In this document: piece after piece, positions 21,592 to 21,619 of the stretch | Layout: each line of letters begins with the position of its first letter | How positions within the stretch are numbered: the stretch's first letter is position 1 | Assembly: GCA_024364805.1 (NCBI GenBank) | Contig: CM044516.1 | Span: forward strand, 89,129,605-89,151,223 | Source: Euprymna scolopes | Lineage: Eukaryota > Mollusca > Cephalopoda > Sepiida > Sepiolidae | DNA: 21,619 nt | Direction of reading: 5' to 3' | Position numbers and translations under genes: made by a program | The notes under the pieces: model-generated | What the model saw: only the letters and a program-made list of their open reading frames with translations | Databases searched by the model: none | Told to the model about the DNA's origin: nothing

Positions 21592-21619
21592 ATATATATA
21601 TATATATATATATATATAT
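21592..21619. repeat. (TA)n microsatellite, cut by window end
   Basis: TA repeats run to the last base of the window, so the true length is unknown. Confidence 0.97.

Overview
The window looks like non-coding DNA (intergenic or intronic) from a large, AT-rich, repeat-laden animal genome. A cephalopod such as an octopus is the best guess. The reasons are very long (TA)n, (CA)n, (CT)n and (ATT)n tracts every 1-2 kb, several families of decayed non-LTR retrotransposons, a mariner-type DNA transposon, and no bacterial-style gene layout. I recognise no host gene, tRNA or rRNA. Long open frames are rare, short, and mostly the by-product of microsatellites or antisense to transposon remains. The organism call is inference from repeat content recalled from memory, not from a search.

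Left part (1-6.5 kb): a pyrimidine-rich block (60-780); a (TA)n tract followed by a degenerate ~68-bp minisatellite (1629-1880); about 1.6 kb of featureless AT-rich DNA with one short dispersed repeat pair; a broken Ty3/Gypsy-type Pol fossil on the minus strand (about 3835-4530); more microsatellites; and a degenerate ~150-bp tandem satellite (about 5800-6460), some of whose units carry AGGTCA-type motifs.

Middle (6.5-9.7 kb): a nearly full-length but dead non-LTR retrotransposon on the minus strand. It has a poly(A) tail at 6479-6498, a reverse transcriptase between about 6500 and 8220, an APE-type endonuclease between about 8440 and 9140, and a probable 5' region to about 9720.

Right part (9.7-21.6 kb): a (CT)n(TA)n tract split by a 186-bp MITE with 17-bp terminal inverted repeats; a second, larger array of the same minisatellite seen at 1.63 kb (11.40-11.87 kb); more (TA)n; a ~1-kb purine-rich block; the 3' end of a CR1/Jockey-like LINE (14.67-14.87 kb); a ~1-kb internally deleted mariner with candidate terminal inverted repeats (15.79-16.79 kb); and a nest of three LINE pieces (17.77-21.29 kb). 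Two of those pieces are reverse transcriptase genes in divergent orientation. The minus-strand copy shares its 3' end with the fragment at 14.67 kb.

Nothing here forms an operon or pathway. The most unusual items are the shared minisatellite beside (TA)n tracts, the MITE in a TA tract, the satellite with nuclear-receptor-like half sites, and the deleted mariner. I see no convincing new defence or catalytic system.
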